Positions 26,955-34,146 of a stretch of DNA of 64,000 bases are shown in pieces. The translations under genes and the position numbers were made by a program. The stretch comes from Methylococcus mesophilus (GTDB lineage Bacteria; Pseudomonadota; Gammaproteobacteria; Methylococcales; Methylococcaceae). How positions within the stretch are numbered: the stretch's first letter is position 1; the number at the start of each line of letters is the position of its first letter. The notes under the pieces are model-generated. The model was not told where the DNA came from, ran no database searches, and saw nothing but the letters and a program-made list of their open reading frames with translations. The stretch spans positions 124,001 to 188,000 of the forward strand of contig NZ_CP110921.1 of NCBI RefSeq assembly GCF_026247885.1, given 5' to 3'.

Positions 26955-27557
26955 TTACCGCTCCGAAGTCTTCTTGCACAGCGTCAGGTTCTCACCGCCG
27001 GCCGCCAGCCAGGCCATGATCGCGGGAGAGAGTTTGTGCGCCTGTTCCCGCAGGCTGGAGGTGGCGCCGCCGTTGCCGCGGTCCTCGGCATTCTTCTGCA
27101 ATCCCTCCAGCAGCTGATCCAGCGTTTTCTGGGCCAATTGCGCTTTCAGGGTCTGCTCCGCCAGCGCCTTGTTGAGCTCGACCACGCGCTGATCGGCGTC
27201 CAGCACCCGGCGGTCGGCCTCCTCGACCTGCCGCTTGAGCTGCTCGTATTTGTCGATCACCTCGGCGGGGGCTTGCGGGCGGACTGCCGTGACAGCGGCG
27301 GTGCTGGTCTCCTGAGACGGCGAGGGGAGCCTGACGCGAATGCCCATGAGGTCGGACAGCAGAACGGCGGCGGTGGCCAGAACCACACCGGTGAGGAGAC
27401 CGGAGGAGAATTTCAGCGCCGAAGCCGGACGGCGGGGTGGGGGAGACGAGTTCGGCTCCAGCGGGAACGGTAGGTATTGGGCCGGATTTGGCCGGGCGTG
27501 GCGGCGATCGACTTCACGGATCGATTTGGGCAGGAAATAGCCGGCTTCGCGGTTCAT
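26955..27557 (-). CDS. Single-pass membrane coiled-coil protein, unknown
   Basis: A 200-residue protein I cannot assign to a family. About 45 cytoplasmic, Pro/Arg-rich residues precede one membrane helix (FSSGLLTGVVLATAAVLLS, about 50-68), then a Ser/Thr/Pro linker and a coiled coil of about 80 residues (IDKYEQLKRQVEEADRRV and ELNKALAEQTLKAQLAQKT). The last 45 residues contain an AHKLSPAIMAWLAAGGENLTLC segment. The stop lies 5 bases before the chosen start of the DnaA paralogue, so the two are co-transcribed and may work together at the membrane. Confidence 0.65.
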   Translation of the reverse strand: MNREAGYFLPKSIREVDRRHARPNPAQYLPFPLEPNSSPPPRRPASALKFSSGLLTGVVLATAAVLLSDLMGIRVRLPSPSQETSTAAVTAVRPQAPAEVIDKYEQLKRQVEEADRRVLDADQRVVELNKALAEQTLKAQLAQKTLDQLLEGLQKNAEDRGNGGATSSLREQAHKLSPAIMAWLAAGGENLTLCKKTSER

Positions 27558-27603
27558 GACGGTGCTCCCTGGAAATAAGGAGCACTCAGCCTAGCCGCAC
27601 CGG

Positions 27604-27658
27604 GCGTCGTTTCAGGTCGCGTACGAATTTCCGCGCCGGATGCGACCTGAAACGACGC
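27604..27658. repeat. 17-bp perfect inverted repeat in a divergent intergenic region
   Basis: Arms GCGTCGTTTCAGGTCGC (27604-27620) and its exact complement (27642-27658) flank a 21-base GC-rich centre. It lies between two divergently transcribed genes, 47 bases from one start and 70 from the other. It is too long and too symmetrical to be chance; it may be an operator, a cruciform, or a dispersed palindromic repeat. No T-run follows either arm, so a terminator is unlikely. Confidence 0.6.
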
Positions 27659-27727
27659 GGCTCCTCCGTAGGCTATATCCCGAGGGCGCGAACCGCCCGG
27701 ATCGCAACGACAACGTCAGGAACTAAC

Positions 27728-28225
27728 ATGATGGAAACACGCAACGAAGAACACGCCAGCGAACATGCCGCCGCCGTCGGCGCCATCGCCACGGCAGCCG
27801 CCCGTGGCGAACTGGACATGGACAGGCTCGGGGAAATACTGTCCGGCCACTATGGGGAGGTCAACTGCTACCCCGGCAAACCGACCAACGCCTGCCACAA
27901 TGTGGCGTACTTCATCGCCCTGGAGGGGCTCGCCGGGAGCCGTCTCCGGAGCGACGCCCGGTGCGATGAATGGGAGCGCGAATTTCGCCACCATCACCGG
28001 TTTCACGGCGGAGACTGGTACGGCATCGCCTACATCCTCGACCGCTTCGTCCGCCACATGCAAGGCGGCTGCGCCGGCATGACCCGCCAGGCCGTCATCA
28101 TCACCGACGCCTGGGACCCGATCGCCTATGGCTACTGGCGGGCGAACATCGCCCAGATCCGCAAAACCGCCGCGGTCGAGATTCACCTGGTCGGCGATGG
28201 CGGCTTGAAACAGCGCATCCTGTAG
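27728..28225 (+). CDS. Conserved-looking hypothetical protein, 165 aa
   Basis: Not recognised. A soluble protein with no signal peptide or membrane helix. It has a helical N-terminus (HAAAVGAIATAAARGELDMD), a Cys-containing middle (NCYPGKPTNACHNVAYFIAL), a His/Trp-rich part (EFRHHHRFHGGDWYGIAYIL) and a C-terminal TRQAVIITDAWDPIAYGYW stretch. The start at 27728 (ATG ATG) follows AGGA at 7 bases. It is 7 bases ahead of the sirtuin gene and probably in its operon. Normal GC content argues it belongs to the host core or is long resident. Confidence 0.6.
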   Translation: MMETRNEEHASEHAAAVGAIATAAARGELDMDRLGEILSGHYGEVNCYPGKPTNACHNVAYFIALEGLAGSRLRSDARCDEWEREFRHHHRFHGGDWYGIAYILDRFVRHMQGGCAGMTRQAVIITDAWDPIAYGYWRANIAQIRKTAAVEIHLVGDGGLKQRIL

Positions 28226-28232
28226 GCACCCC

Positions 28233-29000
28233 ATGGAATTCTCCGACGAACTGCTGGCCTCCCTGCGTGACGCCCGCCACATCGCGGTGTTCACCGGCGC
28301 CGGGGTGTCCGCCGAGAGCGGCATCCCGACCTTCCGCGACGCGCTGACCGGGCTCTGGGAAAACTACGACGCCTCCACCCTCGCCAGCCCCGAAGGCTTC
28401 GCGGCCGACCCGGCGCTGGTATGGGGCTGGTACGAATGGCGGCGGACGCGGGTGCTCCGGGCCGAGCCCAACCCCGCGCACTACGCCATCGCCGCGCTTG
28501 CGGCGGACTGTCCCCGCCTGACGCTCATCACCCAGAACGTCGACGACCTGCACGAACGCGCCGGCAGCGCCGATCCCATCCGTCTGCACGGCAGCCTGCA
28601 CCATCCGCGCTGTTCCGCCTGCGAGGCGCCATATAGGCTGCCGCCCGGCATTCCCGACGAACCCGAAGGCGGCCGGCGTGTCGACCCGCCCCGCTGTGCC
28701 CGGTGCGGTGCGCCGGTAAGGCCCGGCGTGGTCTGGTTCGGCGAAAACCTGCCGCAGGCGGCCTGGGACGCCGCGCGCCAGGCCGCCGAGGTGTGCGTTC
28801 TGATGTTCTCCATCGGCACCTCCGCCCTGGTCTGGCCCGCGGCCCAGTTGCCGGCGCTTGTCGCCCGGCGCGGCGCCACGGTGGTCCAGGTCAACCCCGC
28901 CGAAACCGCCCTGGACGGACATGCCGGCTACAATCTGCGGGGCGCGGCGGGCAAGGTCATGCCGCTGCTGCTCCAAGCCCTCCGGAGATCACGCCCATGA
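28233..29000 (+). CDS. NAD-dependent protein deacylase (sirtuin, CobB type)
   Basis: A 255-residue class III sirtuin. NAD-binding GAGVSAESGIPTFRD, TQNVDDLHERAGS, catalytic His in RLHGSLHHPRC, zinc Cys pairs CSAC and CARC, and PGVVWFGENLP are all present. The YEWRR segment supplies the Tyr-x-x-Arg pair that in SIRT5 and CobB selects acidic acyl groups, so it could remove succinyl or malonyl groups as well as acetyl. It uses NAD and releases nicotinamide and O-acyl-ADP-ribose in the cytoplasm. Its stop overlaps the ATG of the following Cys-repeat gene (ATGA). Confidence 0.92.
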   Translation: MEFSDELLASLRDARHIAVFTGAGVSAESGIPTFRDALTGLWENYDASTLASPEGFAADPALVWGWYEWRRTRVLRAEPNPAHYAIAALAADCPRLTLITQNVDDLHERAGSADPIRLHGSLHHPRCSACEAPYRLPPGIPDEPEGGRRVDPPRCARCGAPVRPGVVWFGENLPQAAWDAARQAAEVCVLMFSIGTSALVWPAAQLPALVARRGATVVQVNPAETALDGHAGYNLRGAAGKVMPLLLQALRRSRP

Positions 29001-29266
29001 AGATCAAACTCCTGGCTGGAGCCGCCCTCGGCATCAGCCTGGCGGCCGCCGCCGACGATCCCGCCCGCTGCTACAACATCCGCGATCCCGATCTGCGCAA
29101 CGCCTGCCTCGCCGACACCCGCGGCGACAAGAGCCGCTGCTATTCGATCCAGGACGCCGACGCCAAACAGCTCTGCCTCGCCCGCCTCACCGGCGACAAA
29201 TCGCGCTGCTACAACGTTCGCGACAAGGATCTGCGCGCGGCCTGTCTGGCGGGGATGGGGCGCTGA
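28997..29266 (+). CDS. Secreted protein with three 23-residue Cys repeats
   Basis: An 89-residue protein with a signal peptide (LLAGAALGISLAAAA) and then three tandem units of the form CYxIxDxDxxxxCLAxxxGDKSR: CYNIRDPDLRNACLA, CYSIQDADAKQLCLA and CYNVRDKDLRAACLA. Each unit has two cysteines nine to ten residues apart, suggesting three disulfide-closed or metal-binding modules in the periplasm. The function is unknown. Translation is coupled to the sirtuin gene, although one product acts in the cytoplasm and the other is exported. Confidence 0.7.
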   Translation: MKIKLLAGAALGISLAAAADDPARCYNIRDPDLRNACLADTRGDKSRCYSIQDADAKQLCLARLTGDKSRCYNVRDKDLRAACLAGMGR

Positions 29267-29333
29267 GCTTGCGGCAAGCCCCCGCCGGTTTCAGAATCGG
29301 CTCTCCAGACGCAGAACCGCAGAAAACGACCGT

Positions 29334-29903
29334 ATGACAGCTCCCGCCGAACGCCTCGCCACCTATCAAGACCTGTTCGATCTTCCGGACAACGTGATTG
29401 GCGAGATTCTGCACGGTCAGATGATCACCCAGCCGCGGCCCGCGCCTCGGCATGCCCGCGCCGCCTCGGTCCTCGGCGGGGACTTGATGAATCCGTTCGA
29501 CCACGGCAGAGGCGGCCCCGGCGGCTGGTGGATACTCTTCGAGCCGGAGCTCCATCTCGGCGCGCATATCCTGGTCCCCGATCTCGCGGGCTGGCGGCGG
29601 GAGCGGATGCCCGTGTTTCCGGACGAAGCCTATTTCACGCTGGCGCCGGACTGGGTCTGCGAAGTGCTCTCGCCTGGCACCGCGCGGATCGACCGCGTGG
29701 TGAAGATGCCGCTCTACGCCGAACACGGCGTCGGTTGGCTCTGGCTGGTGGACCCGGATCAGCGCACACTGGAAGTGTTCCGGCTGCACGAAGGCCATTG
29801 GCTGATGGAACAGGCCTGGCAGCAGAACGAAGAGGTCGGCGCCCCGCCCTTCGGCGAATGGCGGTTTGCGCTGGCGGATTTATGGGTGCCGGACGCGACC
29901 TAG
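29334..29903 (+). CDS. Uma2 family protein (DUF820, PD-(D/E)XK fold)
   Basis: A 189-residue Uma2/DUF820 protein. Landmarks are TYQDLFDLPDNVIGEILHGQM, FEPELHLGAHILVPDLAGWRRER with the conserved VPDLAGW acidic site, and PDWVCEVLSPGTARIDRVVKMPLYAEHGVGWLWLVDP in parts (CEVLSPGT; KMPLYAEHGV; LWLVDPDQRTLEV), all of which match the family core. The fold is that of PD-(D/E)XK nucleases and members are called putative endonucleases, but no biological role is established. It appears to be a single gene with its own short leader. Confidence 0.85.
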   Translation: MTAPAERLATYQDLFDLPDNVIGEILHGQMITQPRPAPRHARAASVLGGDLMNPFDHGRGGPGGWWILFEPELHLGAHILVPDLAGWRRERMPVFPDEAYFTLAPDWVCEVLSPGTARIDRVVKMPLYAEHGVGWLWLVDPDQRTLEVFRLHEGHWLMEQAWQQNEEVGAPPFGEWRFALADLWVPDAT

Positions 29904-29934
29904 CATCCGCCCGCTCCGTTCACGGTCGGCGCGG

Positions 29935-29994
29935 CTACAGTTGTGTCATATGGGTCAAGGCGTCAGCTTCGTCGACCCCGGTGAATACGGTCAC
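29935..29994 (-). pseudogene. Vestigial toxin frame behind AbrB antitoxin
   Basis: A 19-codon GTG-started frame (TVFTGVDEADALTHM) begins inside the antitoxin stop (GTGA overlap) and ends at TAG. The position is where the toxin of an AbrB-type module would start, but only a stub is left. The toxin family cannot be told from so little. Confidence 0.35.
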
Positions 29995-30218
29995 TTGGCG
30001 AGTTCCCGAAGCACATTGCGCCGCCGCTTCATGATTTCCTCGGCCTCGCTCATTTGCCGCTCGAAGCCGGGATCGTAGCCCAAGATGTGGAAGCCGTCGG
30101 GCGACTCGGCCAGGAACACAGCGTCGCCCTTCTCCAACTTCAGCCGCGCCAAGACTTCTTTGGGCAGAATCACTCCGACGGAATCGCCGATCTGGGTCAG
30201 TCTGAGGGTGTAGTGCAT
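29991..30218 (-). CDS. AbrB/MazE-type antitoxin
   Basis: A 75-residue protein with a SpoVT/AbrB swapped-hairpin DNA-binding domain: TLRLTQIGDSVGVILPKEVL and LKLEKGDAVFLAESPDGF. The C-terminal 30 residues (ERQMSEAEEIMKRRRNVLREL) would form the helix that neutralises a toxin. Its stop overlaps a GTG that opens only a 19-codon frame, so no functional toxin follows. It is likely an orphan antitoxin or a remnant of a toxin-antitoxin pair that may still act as a DNA-binding protein. Confidence 0.8.
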   Translation of the reverse strand: MHYTLRLTQIGDSVGVILPKEVLARLKLEKGDAVFLAESPDGFHILGYDPGFERQMSEAEEIMKRRRNVLRELAK

Positions 30219-30336
30219 GGCGGCTCCCGGTCGATGTTATAACGACAGCTATGCTACCGATTACAGGCTGGTTGTGGAAACAAAGCAACGTATGCCAATA
30301 CCCTATGCCATCCGGTTCCTATGGTACTTCAAACGC

Positions 30337-30765
30337 TCAGAACGTTTCCGCCCAGCGTTCCCAGAATCCCGGTTCATCGTGATGCGCATTTTTCATGGCG
30401 CTTTCCAGCGACAAATACCAAAATTCCACCTGTGGTTGCCGCATGCTGCCATCCGGATTTTCTAGGAAATCCCGTAGGAAGCAATAGCGTTGATCGCTCT
30501 CGTCAAGCGGTATATCGATATATATCTGTCCCCGATAGGACCTAAGGGAATTCTCATTGGCAAAATCCCCGCAGGGCTGCCAAGTGTAGCCATGTTCTTC
30601 CAGCCATGCGAGCACTCGCTGGCGTACGGCGTCATGGCGATATTCATAATTGCGCTCCGATTCGGGACGGAATCCATGAGCGCTATCAGGATGGAAAGTC
30701 AAATACAACACGCCTCGTTTCTTTTCACGGGCGATGGCATCGATGTGCTGAATGAGTTGTGGCAT
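30337..30765 (-). CDS. Hypothetical protein, 142 aa
   Basis: Not recognised. A soluble protein starting MPQLIQHIDAIAREK, with YLTFHPDSAHGFRPESERNY, a helical RVLAWLEEHGYTW stretch, GQIYIDIPLDESDQRYCFLR and a C-terminal WERWAETF. No signal peptide or membrane helix. The size and the VLYLTFH/YIDIPLD beta segments resemble small accessory-region proteins near toxin-antitoxin genes, but no role can be assigned. It stands alone between an orphan antitoxin and a membrane protein gene, all on the minus strand. Confidence 0.6.
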   Translation of the reverse strand: MPQLIQHIDAIAREKKRGVLYLTFHPDSAHGFRPESERNYEYRHDAVRQRVLAWLEEHGYTWQPCGDFANENSLRSYRGQIYIDIPLDESDQRYCFLRDFLENPDGSMRQPQVEFWYLSLESAMKNAHHDEPGFWERWAETF

Positions 30766-30830
30766 AGCGGCGGCTCCGAAGGGGAATACGTTCTAAGTAT
30801 ACGATTGCAACTGGTTGTTAGTTTGGCGGC

Positions 30831-31406
30831 TCACTCCTTGGGCAGTTCCTTGTGCGCGTCGACGACGGTGTAGGTTGTCTTTGGCTTGGAGAGATTTTTT
30901 GTAAGCTCATCTATTAGCACGCCCACAAATGTGCCGCCCGCGCCGATAACAACCCAGAGCGGCACGCCGATGCCGCCACCAAGCGCCGCAATACCAGCGC
31001 CGGCACTGCCGACCGTTGCGACGGTGGTGATAACCGCGCCAAGACCAAGACGTGATCCCCAAGAGCGCTCATCCCAACCAACGCGCTTCAGCTCGCGAGA
31101 CATTACCTTGATGAGCGGTGATATTGCCTTGCATTCGTTGGTGATTTTGACCGCCGCTGTGGCTTTTTTATGAATGGGTAGATTGCTCTCGCGAAATTGA
31201 ACCAATCGCTGCGCCCACGACAGTAATAGCTGTTGCTCATCCGGAGTGGTTGCCCGAACCACTGACTGAGCGACCGATGAGTGACTTGCCTGCTCTGTAT
31301 CCTCAACCACGAATCTCTCTTGACAGGGTAACAACGGTTTTACCACCGCTATATTACCGCGGCAGCCGAATTTGAGGTAAGGGATATCGGTTACTCCACT
31401 GTTCAT
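30831..31406 (-). CDS. Hypothetical membrane protein with Gly-rich hairpin
   Basis: A 191-residue protein of unknown function. The first 110 residues are soluble (KFGCRGNIAVVKPLLPC; SWAQRLVQFRESNLPIHKK). Residues about 125-180 form a Gly/Ala-rich hydrophobic hairpin (AVITTVATVGSAGAGIAALG then GVPLWVVIGAGGTFVGVLID), which could insert in a membrane, and a short basic tail follows. Base composition is lower in GC than the neighbouring core genes, in keeping with an accessory origin. The Met at 31406 was chosen because the frame upstream overlaps vapC in antisense-like noise. Toxin or immunity-type roles are possible but not shown. Confidence 0.55.
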   Translation of the reverse strand: MNSGVTDIPYLKFGCRGNIAVVKPLLPCQERFVVEDTEQASHSSVAQSVVRATTPDEQQLLLSWAQRLVQFRESNLPIHKKATAAVKITNECKAISPLIKVMSRELKRVGWDERSWGSRLGLGAVITTVATVGSAGAGIAALGGGIGVPLWVVIGAGGTFVGVLIDELTKNLSKPKTTYTVVDAHKELPKE

Positions 31407-31437
31407 GGGGAAGGCTTTCAACAGAAACTCGGGCCCG

Positions 31438-31842
31438 TCACGATCCGCGCGTCCAATTTTCGACCGCCAAGCCCGGATAGCCGGTGAAATCGGCCTCATT
31501 GTTGGTGACCAGGACAGCGCCCAGGCTCACGGCATGCGCGGCGATCAAGCGATCCAAGGCATTCCGGCGGCAACCCGGCACCGCGGCGCGCAAAGCCCCG
31601 TAGGCGAGCGCGGCGCCCTCGTCGAAAGGCAGGAACGGCACCCGCTTGAGGAACAACTCCAGAACCCGCTCGTTGTGCTGGCGCGTATCCGTCAGTTTTT
31701 CGATCCCGACCCGAAGCTCAGCGTAGGTAATGACCGAAATGCCGACATCCCCGACCTTGAGCGCACGGAATCGTGAAGCCAGCGCCGGGGGCTGCCGGTG
31801 TATCAGATAGATGCAGATGTTGGTGTCGAGCAGGTACTTCAT
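31438..31842 (-). CDS. vapC: VapC-type PIN-domain ribonuclease toxin
   Basis: A 134-residue PIN domain. The acidic active site is complete: Asp in YLLDTNICIYL (residue 6), Glu in ITYAELRVGIE, Asp in RNALDRLIAAHAV and the Asn/Asp of LVTNNEADFTG. VapC toxins cut initiator tRNA or rRNA and are held off by VapB. The ATG overlaps the vapB stop by 4 bases, the usual arrangement, so the pair is co-translated and autoregulated through VapB. Confidence 0.92.
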   Translation of the reverse strand: MKYLLDTNICIYLIHRQPPALASRFRALKVGDVGISVITYAELRVGIEKLTDTRQHNERVLELFLKRVPFLPFDEGAALAYGALRAAVPGCRRNALDRLIAAHAVSLGAVLVTNNEADFTGYPGLAVENWTRGS

Positions 31843-32117
31843 TGTTCAAGCCGTTCCTCCTGGATTGAGAACGGGCCGAAGGTTTCCCAGTCCCGATCCC
31901 GTTCCGGCGACTCCTCGCGCCCCTCAAGCATGAATTCGGGGGAAAACATCGCCAGAATGTCCGTCACGTCCGCCAGGCTCTCCTGCGCCACGGGCCGAAT
32001 CACGAGCGTGTTGCCTACCCGTTCGATTTCGACCTGCTGCGCCACTTCGGCAATGGCCAGTTCCTTGGGAATCCGGATGGCGAGAGAATTCCCGCTTTTG
32101 AAAATTCGGGTCAGCAT
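31839..32117 (-). CDS. vapB: VapB-type AbrB-fold antitoxin
   Basis: A 92-residue antitoxin with an N-terminal SpoVT/AbrB domain (LTRIFKSGNSLAIRIPKEL; VEIERVGNTLVIRPV) and an acidic C-terminal arm (MLEGREESPERDRDWE) ending in FGPFSIQEERLEQ that should occupy the VapC active site. The ATG at 32117 has GAGG eight bases upstream; starts further up have no support. It is coupled to vapC. Confidence 0.9.
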   Translation of the reverse strand: MLTRIFKSGNSLAIRIPKELAIAEVAQQVEIERVGNTLVIRPVAQESLADVTDILAMFSPEFMLEGREESPERDRDWETFGPFSIQEERLEQ

Positions 32118-32273
32118 CGTTTCATCCTCAAAAGTATGTATATCCATGATATACACCCTGCAAGCAGACAGCAATGCGGGAAGAGCGGCAGACCCTTATC
32201 GTCTTATAGACCGCGGCTCCCGCTGTCGCAGACGGCGGCTATGCTGGAACGCCCATTCCCGCGCATCCGTCCA

Positions 32274-32558
32274 ATGCCAAACAGAAACGACCCGTCCCGA
32301 CCAGCAACCAAAGTCCCGAGCCCCGCGGAACGCGCAGCCCTGTGCCGCCTCAACGCCTATTTGGCAGAACTGGAGAACCTCATCGTGACCGAGGCGATAG
32401 TCGCCGATCGGGCTTTGCTGGCGCGCAAACACGATCCCGCCGATCCGATGAACGATTACGTTGCACTTGGTACTTTAAACTGCCTAATAAAGTTAGTCAG
32501 GACGGTCTGGAGATCATGCTTAAGATTCTTGATTTCTCCAATTTGTTGTTTTAAATAG
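32274..32558 (+). pseudogene. Gene start truncated by an AT-rich insertion
   Basis: From ATG at 32274 the frame reads like a GC-rich host gene (ERAALCRLNAYLAELENLIV, ADRALLARKHDPADPMNDY) until about 32458. Base composition then drops sharply and the frame runs on as noise to a stop at 32558, antisense to the AT-rich gene. This is best read as the first 60 codons of a resident gene cut off by the incoming cassette. The original product is not recognisable. Confidence 0.4.
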
Positions 32559-32983
32559 ATGAAGTTACCGTCCACTATAGTCGGCTCATTTAGCTCGTAC
32601 CCCCTGGTTTTTACATCAGTTTTTCGTTGTAGCTCAAGTTCAGCCATCAAGAGGGTTTGGTTGTCTCGAAAATCGATGTATAACCAAAGCGTCCCTACAT
32701 CTTTTTCATCCTTATCTCGAATCCATATATATGATCCCACCCATGCCCTATCGTATTGCCATGTCCGTTTTCCGTCGGTCTTGGGGTGAATTTCTATATT
32801 GATCGAGTCGCGGTGTAATTGTGCATTGAATACCTGGCCGATTTCATTGATGTTATCTGTCAAGACTTGTTTGGTGATGTCCGCCATAATGCTACTCCCT
32901 CGATATATCGCACGGATTATATTAAGATATGGAGTGCCTGGATTGAACATTGCATCTAGAAAAGAGGAATCATTCGCATTCAT
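32456..32983 (-). CDS. Hypothetical AT-rich partner of the HTH-nuclease
   Basis: A 175-residue protein of unknown function with GC content far below its surroundings. It has an alpha/beta body (INIEIHPKTDGKRTWQYDRA, WVGSYIWIRDKDEKDVGTLW, LYIDFRDNQTLLMAELELQ) and a helical C-terminus (IGEIKNLKHDLQTVLTNFI). The ATG at 32983 overlaps the upstream nuclease stop (ATGA) and has GGAG eight bases ahead; an internal ATG at 32887 with GGGAG is a second possible start giving 143 residues. The coupling implies it works with the nuclease, as an accessory or immunity protein. Confidence 0.6.
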   Translation of the reverse strand: MNANDSSFLDAMFNPGTPYLNIIRAIYRGSSIMADITKQVLTDNINEIGQVFNAQLHRDSINIEIHPKTDGKRTWQYDRAWVGSYIWIRDKDEKDVGTLWLYIDFRDNQTLLMAELELQRKTDVKTRGYELNEPTIVDGNFIYLKQQIGEIKNLKHDLQTVLTNFIRQFKVPSAT

Positions 32984-34026
32984 TTTGTTCTCTCCGCAAA
33001 TTCATTCAAGTAGTCTGCCGCTCGCGAATTAGGCTGATGTCTGTCGATATTAAGATTTAATACACTAACTTCAAGAAGTCCTGTCAATAATAATAAGGAA
33101 GTCTTAGTGTAGATTGAAAAATCTCCGCCAATTTGGGAAATGATGACTCGTAAGTTTTTTAGAAAATCTTCCCATTGAACAAAATCAAATCCGTAGGCTG
33201 ACGAATTGGCTGAAACACCATTTACCAGTGCTACAGGAGAAAATGATTTGTATATCTGTTCTAAGGAGAGTAAGTACCCTACATTCTTTAACATGTCAGC
33301 ATTGTTTGCGTGCGTCAATTTGGTTTCGATGATAAGAGCTTCGTCGTCAGGATAGACGGCTGCGATATCCAAGCGGCCTTGTTTGTTTAAATGGCCGTGA
33401 TCAACAAACAATTCCCTATAAACAGTTTTAGGATATTCAGCTGAGCTCTTCTTGGCGTTTCTCCCAAAAGCCCTGAATGATGAGTTTTTTGGGAGTAATT
33501 TGATAATTTCAGCCAATACATCGTTTACCTGGTTTTCATTTTTTAGCTTGATGGCTCTATAGATATTACTGTATAGGAGCGGCTCACTGCCTAATTTTGC
33601 TTCGGATATGGATACGATATTATTAAGTTGCCTTGATAATTCATCTTCGTAATTTTTATGTGCCAATAAAATTGATTTAATTATGTCGGTTGGAAACGGA
33701 ATCGATCCTAATTTATCCTGCAGGCAAGATTGTTCGGCGGTTAATCTGTCGTCGATAGAGCCTTGTCTAAAATTTTTTCCAAGTGCTGAATACGTAAAAA
33801 TAAGTTGCGTTAGCTTGTAACCTTCAATATGTTTTAAATGCATATATCGCCTTTTCCATTCTTCAATGTCTACGGCACTCCACAAAGGCGATGCAGCGGT
33901 TATTTGAACAGGGGGGGGGAAACCCAGGTAACGAGTGGTGTGCCACCTACTCGTCGTGCTTGGACTGCTGCCTAGGAAACGAGCAACATCGCGTAGAGAA
34001 AGAAGTTCAAGTTTATTTGGAGACAT
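32980..34026 (-). CDS. AlpA-like HTH fused to PD-(D/E)XK nuclease-like domain
   Basis: A 348-residue AT-rich gene. The N-terminus is an AlpA/excisionase-like helix-turn-helix (LLSLRDVARFLGSSPSTTSR; FPPPVQ; SAVDIEEWKRR). A helical middle of about 150 residues follows. The C-terminal domain contains KQGRLDIAAVYPDDEALIIETKL, read in parts as GRLDIAAVYP and ALIIETKLTHAN: the Asp, then Glu-x-Lys about 13 residues on, is the PD-(D/E)XK nuclease core, and HNNAD/MLKNVGYLLSLEQIY follows. No exact family is recognised. The start could be 34026 or 34035. It is co-translated with the small gene after it. A sequence-specific nuclease or a defence effector is the best guess. Confidence 0.62.
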   Translation of the reverse strand: MSPNKLELLSLRDVARFLGSSPSTTSRWHTTRYLGFPPPVQITAASPLWSAVDIEEWKRRYMHLKHIEGYKLTQLIFTYSALGKNFRQGSIDDRLTAEQSCLQDKLGSIPFPTDIIKSILLAHKNYEDELSRQLNNIVSISEAKLGSEPLLYSNIYRAIKLKNENQVNDVLAEIIKLLPKNSSFRAFGRNAKKSSAEYPKTVYRELFVDHGHLNKQGRLDIAAVYPDDEALIIETKLTHANNADMLKNVGYLLSLEQIYKSFSPVALVNGVSANSSAYGFDFVQWEDFLKNLRVIISQIGGDFSIYTKTSLLLLTGLLEVSVLNLNIDRHQPNSRAADYLNEFAERTK

Positions 34027-34146
34027 GATGGCCATAGAAAAAATAATGTTCGAATGAAAAACATCGTTCCACATGAAAATTCTAGCAATCGATTGGTCGA
34101 ATTTCAAGACCGCTGGGAGACCGATGCTAGTGAACAAACCTAGAGT

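Noticed and set aside
32456-34140. Insertion sequence
   Set aside because: No transposase, no terminal inverted repeats and no target duplication could be seen.
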